A stretch of DNA of 46,498 bases from Streptomyces sp. Ru71 (GTDB lineage Bacteria > Actinomycetota > Actinomycetes > Streptomycetales > Streptomycetaceae), in NCBI RefSeq assembly GCF_002920535.1, contig NZ_PQSS01000058.1, positions 1-46,498 of the forward strand, in the 5' to 3' direction. The position numbers were made by a program, and so were the translations under genes. The first letter of the stretch is position 1; each line of letters opens with the position of its first letter. Positions 17,927 to 26,127 of the stretch are shown one piece after another. A model generated the notes under the pieces. That model saw only the letters and a list, made by a program, of their open reading frames with translations. It did no database searches and was not told where the DNA came from.

Positions 17927-18804
17927 GCGCTCGTCCGCTCCTGCGCGGCCATCACCTTCAGGGCCTCTTCCAGCTGCTCACGCCAGTGCGGCTGCACCGC
18001 CACGCCCGCCTCGGCCCACCGCTCGTGCGCGAGCACGCTGTAGGAGGGGCGGCGGGCCGGCCGGACGAACTTCTCCGACGTGGTCGGGCGCACCCGCTCC
18101 GGGTCCAGGCCGGTCAGCTCGTACGCGGCCCGGGCCAGGTCGAACCAGGTGCCGGTGCCGGACGCGGTGCCGTGGTAGACGCCCGCCGGGGCCCGCCCGG
18201 CCAGGGCCGCCTCGGCCAGGTCCGCGATCTGCCGGGCCAGCGCGACCGTCCAGGTGGGCTGGCCGCGCTGGTCGTCGACCACGTCCACGGTGTCCCGCTG
18301 CGCGGCCAGGTTCAGCATGGTCGCGACGAAGTTGCGCCCGTGCTCGCCGTACAGCCACGCCGTGCGCACCACATAGCCGCGCTCGGGCAGCAGGCTCGTC
18401 ACCGCCTGCTCACCGGCCAGCTTGCTGCGGCCGTAGGCGTTGACCGGCGCGGTCGGGGCGTCGTGCCGGTACGGCTCGGTGGCGTCACCGGGGAAGACGT
18501 AGTCGGTGGAGACCTGGATCAGTACGGCACCGCTCTCGGCGCACGCCTCGGCGAGCACCCGGGGGCCCTCGCCGTTGATCCGGGTGGCCGCGGCCTCGTC
18601 GGCCTCGGCGCCGTCCACGTCGGTCCATGCGGCGGCGTTCACCACGACGTCGTGTCCGGCGACGGCCGAGCGCACCGCGTCGGCGTCGGTGATGTCCAGC
18701 CCGTGCCGGGTCACCGCGTTCACGTGCAGCCCGCGTCCGCCCAGGACCTTGGTCAGATCGCGGCCGAGCATCCCGGCCGCACCGGTGATCAGCACCCGCT
18801 TCAT
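17923..18804 (-). CDS. rfbD: dTDP-4-dehydrorhamnose reductase
   Basis: 293 residues from ATG at 18804 (ATGA overlap with rfbB). It performs the last step of dTDP-L-rhamnose synthesis, NAD(P)H reduction of dTDP-4-keto-L-rhamnose. Visible: N-terminal Rossmann motif LITGAAGMLGRDL (5-17), QVSTDYVFPG and the YGRSKLAGE YxxxK catalytic pair of extended short-chain dehydrogenases. Longer in-frame starts (to 18864) fall inside rfbB and lack the conserved N-terminus. Encoded with rfbB, and opposite rfbA/rfbC. Confidence 0.94.
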   Translation of the reverse strand: MKRVLITGAAGMLGRDLTKVLGGRGLHVNAVTRHGLDITDADAVRSAVAGHDVVVNAAAWTDVDGAEADEAAATRINGEGPRVLAEACAESGAVLIQVSTDYVFPGDATEPYRHDAPTAPVNAYGRSKLAGEQAVTSLLPERGYVVRTAWLYGEHGRNFVATMLNLAAQRDTVDVVDDQRGQPTWTVALARQIADLAEAALAGRAPAGVYHGTASGTGTWFDLARAAYELTGLDPERVRPTTSEKFVRPARRPSYSVLAHERWAEAGVAVQPHWREQLEEALKVMAAQERTSA

Positions 18805-19790
18805 GCCGTCAGCGCCGCCTTCGCCTTGAGCGGCTCCCACCAGGCGCGGTTGTCGCGGTACCACTGGACGGTGTCGGCCAGGCCCTGCTCGAAGGTGACG
18901 AGCGGCTTGTAGCCGAGCTCCTCCTGGATCTTGGCGATCGACAGGGAGTAGCGCAGGTCGTGGCCCTTGCGGTCCTCGACGTGCTCCACCATGTCCCAGC
19001 CCGCGCCGCAGGCCTCCAGCAGCATGCCGGTCAGTTCCTTGTTGGTGACCTCGGTGCCGCCGCCGATGTGGTAGACCTCACCGGCGCGGCCGCCGCGCAG
19101 CACCATCTCGATGCCGCGGCAGTGGTCGGAGACGTGCAGCCAGTCGCGCACGTTCAGGCCCTCGCCGTACAGCGGGACCTTCTTGCCGTCCAGCAGGTTC
19201 GTGGTGAACAGCGGGATCATCTTCTCGGGGAAGTGGTACGGCCCGTAGTTGTTGGAGCAGCGGGTGACCACCACGTCCATGCCGTGCGTGCGGTGGTACG
19301 ACAGCGCCAGCAGGTCCGAGCCGGCCTTCGAGGCCGAGTACGGGGAGTTCGGGGCCAGCGGCCAGTCCTCGGTCCACGAGCCCTCGGCGATCGAGCCGTA
19401 CACCTCGTCCGTGGACACGTGCACGAATCGGCCCACGCCGTGCCGCTTCGCGGCGTCCAGCAGCACCTGCGTGCCCAGCACGTTCGTGGTGACGAACGGG
19501 GAGGAGTCCATGATCGAGCGGTCCACGTGGGACTCGGCGGCGAAGTGCACCACCGCGTCCTGGCCGCGCATGACCTCGTCCACCGTCGCGGCGTCGCGGA
19601 TGTCGCCGCGCACGAAGGTGTAGCCGCTCTGGTCGGCCACCGGGGCGAGGTTCGCCTCGTTCCCGGAATAGGTCAGGTTGTCCAGCACGGTGACCTGGGC
19701 ACCCTCGCCGGAGGGCAGCTCTCCGAGAAGCAGGGCGCGCACGAACTGTGAACCGATGAATCCGGCGCCGCCGGTGACGAGAATCTTCAT
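18801..19790 (-). CDS. rfbB: dTDP-glucose 4,6-dehydratase
   Basis: 329 residues from ATG at 19790; a GTG at 19799 is possible but its spacing to GGAT is poor. It converts dTDP-glucose to dTDP-4-keto-6-deoxyglucose with bound NAD+. Visible: ILVTGGAGFIGSQF (3-16), HFAAESHVDRSI, the dehydratase signature STDEVYG and YSASKAGSD (YxxxK), and RCSNNYGPYHFPEK. First gene of the leftward rfbB-rfbD-flippase unit, each joined by 4-nt overlaps, and divergent from rfbA. Confidence 0.96.
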   Translation of the reverse strand: MKILVTGGAGFIGSQFVRALLLGELPSGEGAQVTVLDNLTYSGNEANLAPVADQSGYTFVRGDIRDAATVDEVMRGQDAVVHFAAESHVDRSIMDSSPFVTTNVLGTQVLLDAAKRHGVGRFVHVSTDEVYGSIAEGSWTEDWPLAPNSPYSASKAGSDLLALSYHRTHGMDVVVTRCSNNYGPYHFPEKMIPLFTTNLLDGKKVPLYGEGLNVRDWLHVSDHCRGIEMVLRGGRAGEVYHIGGGTEVTNKELTGMLLEACGAGWDMVEHVEDRKGHDLRYSLSIAKIQEELGYKPLVTFEQGLADTVQWYRDNRAWWEPLKAKAALTA

Positions 19791-19949
19791 AAGGCTCACT
19801 ATCCTAGGCGCAGCCGTGCGGCCCCCCGGCCGGTGCCCGTCGCCTCCCCGTCGGTGTCCGTTCGGCCGTCGTTTCCGTGGCCGTTCTCACCCACGTCTCA
19901 CCCTGTGGATGGCCGGGGCGGCCATCCGCCTGTCGTAGGCTGCGTGCCC
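19791..19949. promoter_or_regulatory. Divergent rfbB/rfbA promoter region
   Basis: These 159 nt separate the two halves of the rhamnose pathway. Toward rfbA, TAGGCT (19936-19941) ends 8 nt before the ATG, with no RBS between, suggesting a leaderless or near-leaderless mRNA. No strong -35 is visible for either direction. Confidence 0.45.
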
Positions 19950-20828
19950 ATGCGTGGAATTGTGCTCGCCGGTGGTACCGGCTCCCGTCTGTGGCCGATC
20001 ACCCGTGCGGTGTCGAAGCAGCTGATGCCGGTCTTCGACAAGCCGATGATCTACTACCCGCTGTCCACCCTGGTGATGGCCGGGCTGCGGGACATCCTGG
20101 TCATCACCGGCCCCGACGAGCGCCCCCAGTTCGAGCGGCTGCTCGGCGACGGCTCCGACTGGGGCCTGAACATCCAGTTCGCCACGCAGGAGCACCCCAA
20201 CGGCATCGCCGAGGCCTTCGTCATCGCCGAGGACTTCATCGGCGACGAGCCGGTCGCGCTCATCCTCGGCGACAACATCTTCCACGGCGTCGGCCTGGGC
20301 CGGCAGCTCGCCAAGTACAGCGAGCCCGAGGGCGGCGTCGTCTTCGCGCACGCCGTCTCCGACCCGACCGCCTACGGTGTCGTCGACTTCGACGAGGACG
20401 GCCGCGCCCGCTCCATCGAGGAGAAGCCGAAGAACCCCAAGTCCCGCTACGCGGTGCCGGGTCTGTACTTCTACGACAGCCGGGTCGTCGAGATCGCCAA
20501 GGGCCTCAAGCCGAGCGCCCGCGGCGAGCTGGAGATCACCGACGTCAACGGCTACTACCTGGACCGCGGCGAACTGCAGGTCTCCGTCCTCGACCGCGGC
20601 ACCGTCTGGCTGGACACCGGCACCTTCCAGTCCCTCGTCCAGGCCTCCGAGTACGTGCGCGTGGTCGAGGAGCGCCAGGGCATGAAGATCGGCTGCCTGG
20701 AGGAGGCGGCCTGGCGTGCCGGGTTCATCGACGACGCCCGGCTGCGCGAGCTCGCCGAGCCGCTGACCAAGAGCGGCTACGGCGACTACCTGCTGGACCT
20801 GCTCGCGCACGAGTCCGAGCGGGCCTGA
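19950..20828 (+). CDS. rfbA: Glucose-1-phosphate thymidylyltransferase
   Basis: 292 residues. It makes dTDP-glucose from dTTP and glucose-1-phosphate, the first dTDP-rhamnose step. Visible: nucleotide-binding GIVLAGGTGSRLWPITRAVSKQ cut short here as GGTGSRLWP (9-17), YYPLSTLVMAGL, LILGDNIFHG (metal Asp) and SIEEKPKNPKS. ATG at 19950 gives the family N-terminus; longer in-frame starts add unrelated residues. There is no RBS, consistent with leaderless translation. rfbC follows after 37 nt. Confidence 0.95.
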   Translation: MRGIVLAGGTGSRLWPITRAVSKQLMPVFDKPMIYYPLSTLVMAGLRDILVITGPDERPQFERLLGDGSDWGLNIQFATQEHPNGIAEAFVIAEDFIGDEPVALILGDNIFHGVGLGRQLAKYSEPEGGVVFAHAVSDPTAYGVVDFDEDGRARSIEEKPKNPKSRYAVPGLYFYDSRVVEIAKGLKPSARGELEITDVNGYYLDRGELQVSVLDRGTVWLDTGTFQSLVQASEYVRVVEERQGMKIGCLEEAAWRAGFIDDARLRELAEPLTKSGYGDYLLDLLAHESERA

Positions 20829-20865
20829 CAGCCACCACGGCGCAAGAGAGGAAAGCGGCGCTTTC

Positions 20866-21471
20866 ATGAAGGTCAACCCCCTTGGCATCGAGGGCGCGTG
20901 GGAGTTCGTCCCGCAGCAGCACGGTGACGCCCGCGGTCTGTTCCTGGAGTGGTACAAGGCCGAGCGCATGGCCGAGGCCGTCGGCCACCCGCTCGACCTG
21001 AAGCAGGGCAACCTCTCCGTGTCGGCGGCCGGTGTGGTGCGCGGCATCCACTTCGCCGACGTGCCGCCCGGCCAGGCCAAGTACGTCACCTGTGTGCGCG
21101 GCGCGGTGCTCGACGTGATCGTCGACGTCCGGGTCGGCTCGCCCACCTTCGGGCAGTGGGAGGCCGTGCGCCTCGACGACCAGGACCGCAAGGCCGTCTA
21201 CCTCTCCGAGGGCCTCGGCCACGGCTTCTGCGCGCTGACCGACGACGCGACCGTCACCTACCTGTGCTCCGAGGGGTACGCGCCCCAGCGGGAGCGGACC
21301 GTCCACCCGCTCGACCCGGCCATCGGCATCGAGTGGCCGGTCACCGGCGAGCCCGAGCTGTCCGCCAAGGACGCCCAGGGCCCGACGCTCCAGCAGGCGC
21401 GCGAGGCGGGCATCCTGCCGGTGTACGAGGAGTGCCTGGCCTTCCGGGCCTCGCTCGCACAGCGCGACTGA
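20866..21471 (+). CDS. rfbC: dTDP-4-dehydrorhamnose 3,5-epimerase
   Basis: 201 residues, a cupin-fold epimerase acting at C3 and C5 of dTDP-4-keto-6-deoxyglucose. Visible: GDARGLFLEWYK, the catalytic-His segment GVVRGIHFADVPPGQAKYV, and the active-site region KAVYLSEGLGHGFCALTD. RBS GAGAGGAAAG lies upstream. With rfbA, rfbB and rfbD it completes the dTDP-L-rhamnose pathway inside the window. Confidence 0.95.
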   Translation: MKVNPLGIEGAWEFVPQQHGDARGLFLEWYKAERMAEAVGHPLDLKQGNLSVSAAGVVRGIHFADVPPGQAKYVTCVRGAVLDVIVDVRVGSPTFGQWEAVRLDDQDRKAVYLSEGLGHGFCALTDDATVTYLCSEGYAPQRERTVHPLDPAIGIEWPVTGEPELSAKDAQGPTLQQAREAGILPVYEECLAFRASLAQRD

Positions 21472-21500
21472 ACGCTTACGGTGCGCATACATCCGGCTGT

Positions 21501-21506
21501 TAGGGT
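21501..21506 (+). promoter_or_regulatory. Candidate -10 box (TAGGGT) for galE, leaderless arrangement
   Basis: TAGGGT ends 6 nt before the galE ATG, with TTACGG (21476-21481) at 19-bp spacing as a weak -35. The intervening GCGGGG could also be read as a poorly spaced RBS. Confidence 0.45.
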
Positions 21507-21512
21507 GCGGGG

Positions 21513-22475
21513 ATGACCTGGCTGATCACCGGCGGCGCCGGCTACATCGGTTCGCATGTCGTCAAGAGCATGGTCGAGGCCGGTGAGCCGGTGGTCGTCG
21601 TGGACGACCTCTCCAGCGGTGATCCGCACCGGCTGCCGGCGGGGGTCCCGCTGGAGCGCGGCACGGTCCTCGACCGGCCCTTCCTCGACCGTGTGCTGCG
21701 TGAGCACGCGGTCGAGGGGATCGTCCATCTCGCCGCGAAGAAGGCCGTGGGCGAGTCGGTCGAGAAGCCCCTCCTCTACTACCGGGAGAACCTGACGGGA
21801 CTTCAGGTCCTGCTGGACGCCGCCGTGTCGGCCGGCGTGCGCGGCTTCCTGTTCTCCTCCTCGGCGTCCGTCTACGGCATGCCGCCCACGGAACTCGTCA
21901 CCGAGGACACCCCGCTCGCGCCGCTCAGCCCGTACGGCGAGACCAAGACCGCCGGCGAGTGGATGGTCCGCGCCACCGGCCGCGCGCACGGCATGGCCAC
22001 GGCCTGCCTGCGCTACTTCAACGTGGCCGGCACCGCCGAGCCGGCGCTCGCCGACACCGGCGTGTCCAATCTCATCCCGATGGTCTTCGAGCGGCTCGAC
22101 GCCGGGGTGCCGCCGCTGATCTTCGGCGACGACTATCCGACGCCCGACGGCACGTGCGTGCGTGACTACATCCACGTCGCCGACATCGCCGACGCCCATC
22201 TGGCGGTGGCCCGCCGCCTTGCCGCCGGCACCGGCGACCTCGTCTACAACATCGGACGGGGCGAGGGCGTCTCGGTGCGGGAGATGATCGAGCTGATCGC
22301 CGAGATCACCGGTCACGGCATCGCCCCCGAGATCACCGCCCGCCGCCCCGGCGACCCCCCGAAGGTGATCGCCTCCGCCGACCGCATCACGACGGACCTG
22401 GGCTGGAAGGCACGCTACGACGTCCCGTCGATGATCACGTCGGCGTGGCAGGCACATCGGGCTCCGCGCGGCTGA
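21513..22475 (+). CDS. galE: UDP-glucose 4-epimerase
   Basis: 320 residues, extended short-chain dehydrogenase. Visible: WLITGGAGYIGSHVV (3-17), HLAAKKAVGESVEKP, the catalytic Ser in SSSASVYGMPP and YGETKTAGE (YxxxK), then RYFNVAGT. It interconverts UDP-glucose and UDP-galactose. Its position beside rfbC suggests that the polymer includes galactose, although other UDP-hexoses are possible substrates. ATG at 21513. Confidence 0.92.
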   Translation: MTWLITGGAGYIGSHVVKSMVEAGEPVVVVDDLSSGDPHRLPAGVPLERGTVLDRPFLDRVLREHAVEGIVHLAAKKAVGESVEKPLLYYRENLTGLQVLLDAAVSAGVRGFLFSSSASVYGMPPTELVTEDTPLAPLSPYGETKTAGEWMVRATGRAHGMATACLRYFNVAGTAEPALADTGVSNLIPMVFERLDAGVPPLIFGDDYPTPDGTCVRDYIHVADIADAHLAVARRLAAGTGDLVYNIGRGEGVSVREMIELIAEITGHGIAPEITARRPGDPPKVIASADRITTDLGWKARYDVPSMITSAWQAHRAPRG

Positions 22476-22832
22476 TCGAAGGCACGGAACGCCGGGGGCG
22501 GGCTGGTCTGCGTGTGAACGGCTTTCCGCCGACCCTGGCCGCGGCTGCCGTCGGCATCGGGCCGTGCTGGGGGCGTACCCACCGCGTGTCCAGGTCGCAC
22601 CCACCGGCGTGTCCACGTCGCACCCACGGGTGTGTCCATGTCGCGCCCGTTCACGTGGCGGGGTGGCTGCCGTCCGTGTCGCCGGGCGGCAGCCGGTCGG
22701 TGCGGCCGGCGCTTCTCGGTCCACGGTGCGAAACGCGCGCGCGGGCAGTCGTCCGGCTCGCGTAGATTTTCTTTCCCGGCAGCACCGCGCCGGCAGGCGC
22801 GCGGTGCGAGGGACCGAGTGAGGACGGCGCAG
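22476..22832. other. 357-nt gene-free region upstream of proB
   Basis: No credible gene is seen. It holds a 23-bp tandem repeat (22586-22654) and a candidate proB -10 box TAGATT (22763-22768). Short open frames here change frame with each repeat unit and lack a plausible start. Confidence 0.6.
22586..22654 (+). repeat. Three tandem 23-bp repeats
   Basis: Units start at 22586, 22609 and 22632, each beginning GTGTCCA followed by nGTCGC and C-rich DNA. Units 1 and 2 agree at about 20 of 23 positions; unit 3 diverges in its last third. A fourth partial unit (GTACCCACCGC, 22575-22585) precedes them. The 23-bp period puts like faces about two helical turns apart, as in a cooperative protein-binding site. 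Confidence 0.7.
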
Positions 22833-23960
22833 GTGGCAGTGGCAAGGCAGGACGTGAGCGACGCCCGCAGGATCGTCGTCAAGGTGGGGTCCTCCTCGCT
22901 GACCACCGCCACCGGAGGCCTGGACGCCGACCGCGTCGACGCCCTCGTGGACGTGCTGGCCAAGCACCGCAGCGGCGGCGAGAAGGAGATCGTCCTGGTC
23001 TCCTCCGGTGCCATCGCCGCCGGCCTCGCCCCGCTGGGCCTGCGCCGCCGCCCCAAGGACCTGGCCCGCCAGCAGGCCGCCGCCAGCGTCGGCCAGGGCC
23101 TGCTCGTCGCCCGCTACACGGCCTCCTTCGCCCGCTACGGCGTCCGCGTCGGCCAGGTGCTGCTGACGAGCGACGACATGAGTCGCCGCGCCCACCACCG
23201 CAACGCCTCGCGCACCCTGGACAAACTGCTGGCGATGGGCGCCTTCCCGATCGTCAACGAGAACGACACCGTCGCCACCGACGAGATCCGCTTCGGCGAC
23301 AACGACCGCCTCGCCGCCCTCGTCGCCCACCTCGTCCACGCCGACCTGCTGATCCTGCTCTCCGACGTGGACGGCGTCTACGACGGCGACCCCAGCAAGC
23401 CCGGCACCTCCCGGATAGCGGAGGTGAAGGGCCCGCAGGACCTCGCGCACGTCGAGATCGGCAGCGCGGGCAAGGCCGGCGTCGGCACCGGCGGCATGGT
23501 CACCAAGGTCGAGGCCGCCCGGATCGCGGCAGCCGCGGGCATCCCGGTGGTGCTGACCAGCGCCGTGCACGCCGCGGAGGCGCTCGCCGGCGGCGACACC
23601 GGCACCTATTTCCACACCACCGGCCGCCGCTACGCCGACCGGCTGCTGTGGCTGCAGCACGCCTCCACCCCGCAGGGCGCCCTGACCCTGGACGACGGGG
23701 CGGTGCGCGCGGTCGTGGAGCGCCGCAAGTCGCTGCTGCCCGCGGGGATCGCGGGGGTCGAGGGCGAGTTCAGCGCCGGTGATCCGGTGGAGCTGCGCGA
23801 CCGGCAGGGCAACGCCGTGGCCCGGGGTCTCGTCAACTTCGACGCCAAGGAGATCCCCCGGCTGATCGGCCGCTCCACCCATGAGCTGGCCCGCGAGCTG
23901 GGTCCGGCCTACGAACGCGAGGTCGTGCACCGGGACGACCTGGTTCTGCTGCACCCCTGA
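22833..23960 (+). CDS. proB: Glutamate 5-kinase
   Basis: 375 residues, first step of proline synthesis (glutamate to gamma-glutamyl phosphate). Visible: RIVVKVGSSSLTTATGG (ATP/phosphate loop), LVSSGAIAAGL, VNENDTVATDEIRFGDND and LLSDVDGVYDGDP. A C-terminal PUA domain follows (from about residue 285, DDGAVRAVVERRKS). GTG at 22833 was chosen; GTG at 22818 with RBS GAGGG is equally possible and adds five residues. proA lies downstream past one hypothetical gene. Confidence 0.95.
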   Translation: MAVARQDVSDARRIVVKVGSSSLTTATGGLDADRVDALVDVLAKHRSGGEKEIVLVSSGAIAAGLAPLGLRRRPKDLARQQAAASVGQGLLVARYTASFARYGVRVGQVLLTSDDMSRRAHHRNASRTLDKLLAMGAFPIVNENDTVATDEIRFGDNDRLAALVAHLVHADLLILLSDVDGVYDGDPSKPGTSRIAEVKGPQDLAHVEIGSAGKAGVGTGGMVTKVEAARIAAAAGIPVVLTSAVHAAEALAGGDTGTYFHTTGRRYADRLLWLQHASTPQGALTLDDGAVRAVVERRKSLLPAGIAGVEGEFSAGDPVELRDRQGNAVARGLVNFDAKEIPRLIGRSTHELARELGPAYEREVVHRDDLVLLHP

Positions 23961-23992
23961 ACGTGATCGAATGCCCCCACAACCGGGGTCGA

Positions 23993-24017
23993 AACGTCCG
24001 CTTCCGCGGGCGACGTT
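23993..24017 (+). terminator. Hairpin after proB
   Basis: AACGTCCGC (23993-24001) faces GCG and GACGTT (24012-24017) across a short loop, 33 nt after the proB stop. There is no T-run. Confidence 0.4.
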
Positions 24018-24121
24018 CCGCAAAACCGCCCCGCGGAGCCGTGCGGCCTGCTCAACTTTGACTGAGGCACGCATCTGTCTCAGGGACACATCCGCACGAG
24101 CACTGGGCGAAGGAGGCCGTC

Positions 24122-24619
24122 GTGGCCGTCGTGAGACGAGTGCGCTCCGGGGCGGCGCCATCCCGCGGCGGCGCGGGCGGCGGTGCCGCGGGCGGCCGCG
24201 TACCCCGGGCGGCCGGTGAGGAGCGGGCCCTGACGTCCGTCGCGGCCGGCGAGCGGCAGGAGACGGAGGCCAAGGACCTGCCCCGGCTGTGGCACGTCAC
24301 CCTCAGCGTCTCCGGGGAGCCGGCCCCGCTGCCGGAGCTGCGCCGCGCCCTCGAACAGCTCGCCCACGACCACCCCTTCCTGCTGACCAGCAGATACGCC
24401 CCGGACCACGCCGAGATCCGGTACTGGGAGGAGGCCCGGGACCTGCACGACGCGGCGGCCGTCGCGCTGCGGCTGTGGGGCGAGCACCGCCGCACCGCCG
24501 GGCTGCCGGCCTGGGAGATCGTCGGCCTGGAGGTCATCGACCGGGAGACCTACCACCAGCGCGTCGCCGAGGGGTACGGCCCGCCGCCCGCCTCACGTGT
24601 GGGGGTTCACCCCTTTTGA
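24122..24619 (+). CDS. Conserved hypothetical protein between proB and proA
   Basis: 165 residues from GTG at 24122, with an excellent RBS AAGGAGG (24110-24116). The first 45 residues are low-complexity Arg/Gly/Ala. The folded part reads RLWHVTLSVSGEPAPLPELRRALEQL and LRLWGEHRRTAGLPAWEIVGLEVIDRETY, resembling a small alpha/beta (ferredoxin-like) domain. I recognise it only as a conserved companion of proA in streptomycetes. No membrane segment or metal motif is seen. The end overlaps a GGGGT/ACCCC hairpin followed by TTTT (24602-24616), a possible terminator. Confidence 0.75.
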   Translation: MAVVRRVRSGAAPSRGGAGGGAAGGRVPRAAGEERALTSVAAGERQETEAKDLPRLWHVTLSVSGEPAPLPELRRALEQLAHDHPFLLTSRYAPDHAEIRYWEEARDLHDAAAVALRLWGEHRRTAGLPAWEIVGLEVIDRETYHQRVAEGYGPPPASRVGVHPF

Positions 24620-24688
24620 TGGCGTCTGATGATGTTTGATGCCGTCTCGGGGTGTGAAACAGGCGACGGGACAGCCGTCCGGCCGCAC

Positions 24689-24694
24689 TACCCT
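24689..24694 (+). promoter_or_regulatory. Candidate -10 box (TACCCT) for proA, leaderless arrangement
   Basis: TACCCT ends 6 nt before the ATG of proA and no RBS lies between. No good -35 is visible. Confidence 0.45.
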
Positions 24695-24700
24695 TCCCTC

Positions 24701-25987
24701 ATGACCACGCTCTCGCCGTACGACTCGATGTCCCCGGTCACCCAGGCCGCCTACCGCGCGAAGGCCGCCGCCGCCACGCTCGCGCCGCTGCCGCGGGCCG
24801 AGAAGGACGACGCGCTGCTCGCCATCGCGGACGCGCTGGAGGTCCGCACCAGCGAGATCGTCGAGGCCAACGCCCTGGACGTGGCCAAGGCCCGCGAGAG
24901 CGGCATGAGCGAGGGCATGATCGACCGGCTCACGCTCACCCCGGAGCGGGTCCGCGCCATCGCCGCCGACGTGCGCGACGTGGCCGCGCTGCCCGACCCG
25001 GTCGGCGAGGTCGTACGCGGCTCGACCCTGCCCAACGGCATCGACCTGCGCCAGGTCCGTGTCCCGCTCGGCGTCGTCGGGATCATCTACGAGGGCCGTC
25101 CCAACGTCACCGTCGACGCCGCCGCCCTGTGCCTGAAGTCCGGCAACGCCGTCCTGCTGCGCGGCTCGTCCTCGGCGTACCAGTCGAACACGGCCCTGGT
25201 GCGGGTCGTGCGCGACGCGGTCGGCGGCGCCGGGCTGCCCGCCGACGCGATCCAGCTGGTGCCGGGCGAGAGCCGGGACAGCGTGCGTGAGCTGATGCGC
25301 GCCCGCGGCCTGGTCGACGTGCTGATCCCGCGCGGCGGCGCCTCGCTGATCAACGCCGTGGTGCAGGAGTCCACCGTCCCGGTGATCGAGACCGGCACCG
25401 GAAACTGCCACGTCTACGTCGACGCGCAGGCCGATCTCGACATGGCCGTGGAGATCCTGATCAACTCCAAGGCCCAGCGGGTCGGCGTGTGCAACGCCGC
25501 CGAGACCCTGCTGGTCCACCAGGACATCGCCGCGGAGTTCCTCCCGCGCGCCCTGGACGCCCTCGCCGACGCCGGGGTGACGGTGCACGCCGACGAGCGG
25601 GTGCAGGCGTACGCCAAGGAGTCGCGGGCCACCGTGGTGCCGGCCACCGCGGAGGACTGGGAGACCGAGTACCTGTCGTACGACATCGCCGCGGCCGTCG
25701 TGGACTCACTCGACAAGGCCGTCGAGCACATCCGGCTGTGGACGTCCGGCCACACGGAGGCCATCGTGACCTCCTCGCAGCAGGCGGCCCGCCGTTTCAC
25801 CCAGTTGGTGGACTCCACCACGGTCGCGGTGAACGCCTCCACCCGGTTCACCGACGGCGGCCAGTTCGGCTTCGGCGCCGAGATCGGCATCTCCACGCAG
25901 AAGTTGCACGCGCGCGGCCCGATGGGCCTGCCGGAGCTGACCAGCACCAAGTACATCGTCACGGGCGACGGGCACGTACGGCGCTGA
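24701..25987 (+). CDS. proA: Gamma-glutamyl phosphate reductase
   Basis: 428 residues, aldehyde-dehydrogenase fold; reduces gamma-glutamyl phosphate to glutamate semialdehyde with NADPH, following ProB. Visible: VPLGVVGIIYEGRPNVT, PRGGASLI, ETGTGNCHVYVD and the catalytic Cys264 in RVGVCNAAETLL. The C-terminal part has VNASTRFTDGGQFGFGAEIG. ATG at 24701 gives normal family length; in-frame extension upstream lacks conservation. It has its own promoter element and a strong terminator downstream. Confidence 0.97.
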   Translation: MTTLSPYDSMSPVTQAAYRAKAAAATLAPLPRAEKDDALLAIADALEVRTSEIVEANALDVAKARESGMSEGMIDRLTLTPERVRAIAADVRDVAALPDPVGEVVRGSTLPNGIDLRQVRVPLGVVGIIYEGRPNVTVDAAALCLKSGNAVLLRGSSSAYQSNTALVRVVRDAVGGAGLPADAIQLVPGESRDSVRELMRARGLVDVLIPRGGASLINAVVQESTVPVIETGTGNCHVYVDAQADLDMAVEILINSKAQRVGVCNAAETLLVHQDIAAEFLPRALDALADAGVTVHADERVQAYAKESRATVVPATAEDWETEYLSYDIAAAVVDSLDKAVEHIRLWTSGHTEAIVTSSQQAARRFTQLVDSTTVAVNASTRFTDGGQFGFGAEIGISTQKLHARGPMGLPELTSTKYIVTGDGHVRR

Positions 25988-26003
25988 GAAGTGACCCTCC
26001 ACC

Positions 26004-26034
26004 GGGCGGCATATGCGAACGGCGTATGCCGCCC
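26004..26034 (+). terminator. Terminator after proA
   Basis: A 13-bp stem, GGGCGGCATATGC (26004-26016) with GCGTATGCCGCCC (26022-26034), includes one G.T pair and a 5-nt loop, 16 nt after the stop. Confidence 0.75.
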
Positions 26035-26115
26035 GCGCTTGCTCCAGCTGGCGTGAAGGCAACGCACCCGCTGGATGAATTTCCATACCGTCTGCCCAAA
26101 TTGACCCCCCAGGTC

Positions 26116-26121
26116 TACTCT
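26116..26121 (+). promoter_or_regulatory. Candidate -10 box (TACTCT), leaderless arrangement
   Basis: TACTCT ends 6 nt before the GTG at 26128. The same hexamer and spacing occur before the paralogous gene at 26797. CTGCCC at 26092-26097 is a weak -35 at 18 bp. Confidence 0.5.
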
Positions 26122-26127
26122 GGATCC

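Noticed and set aside
22586..22654. CRISPR-like array
   Set aside because: The 23-bp units are contiguous without spacers, few in number, and no cas genes are present.
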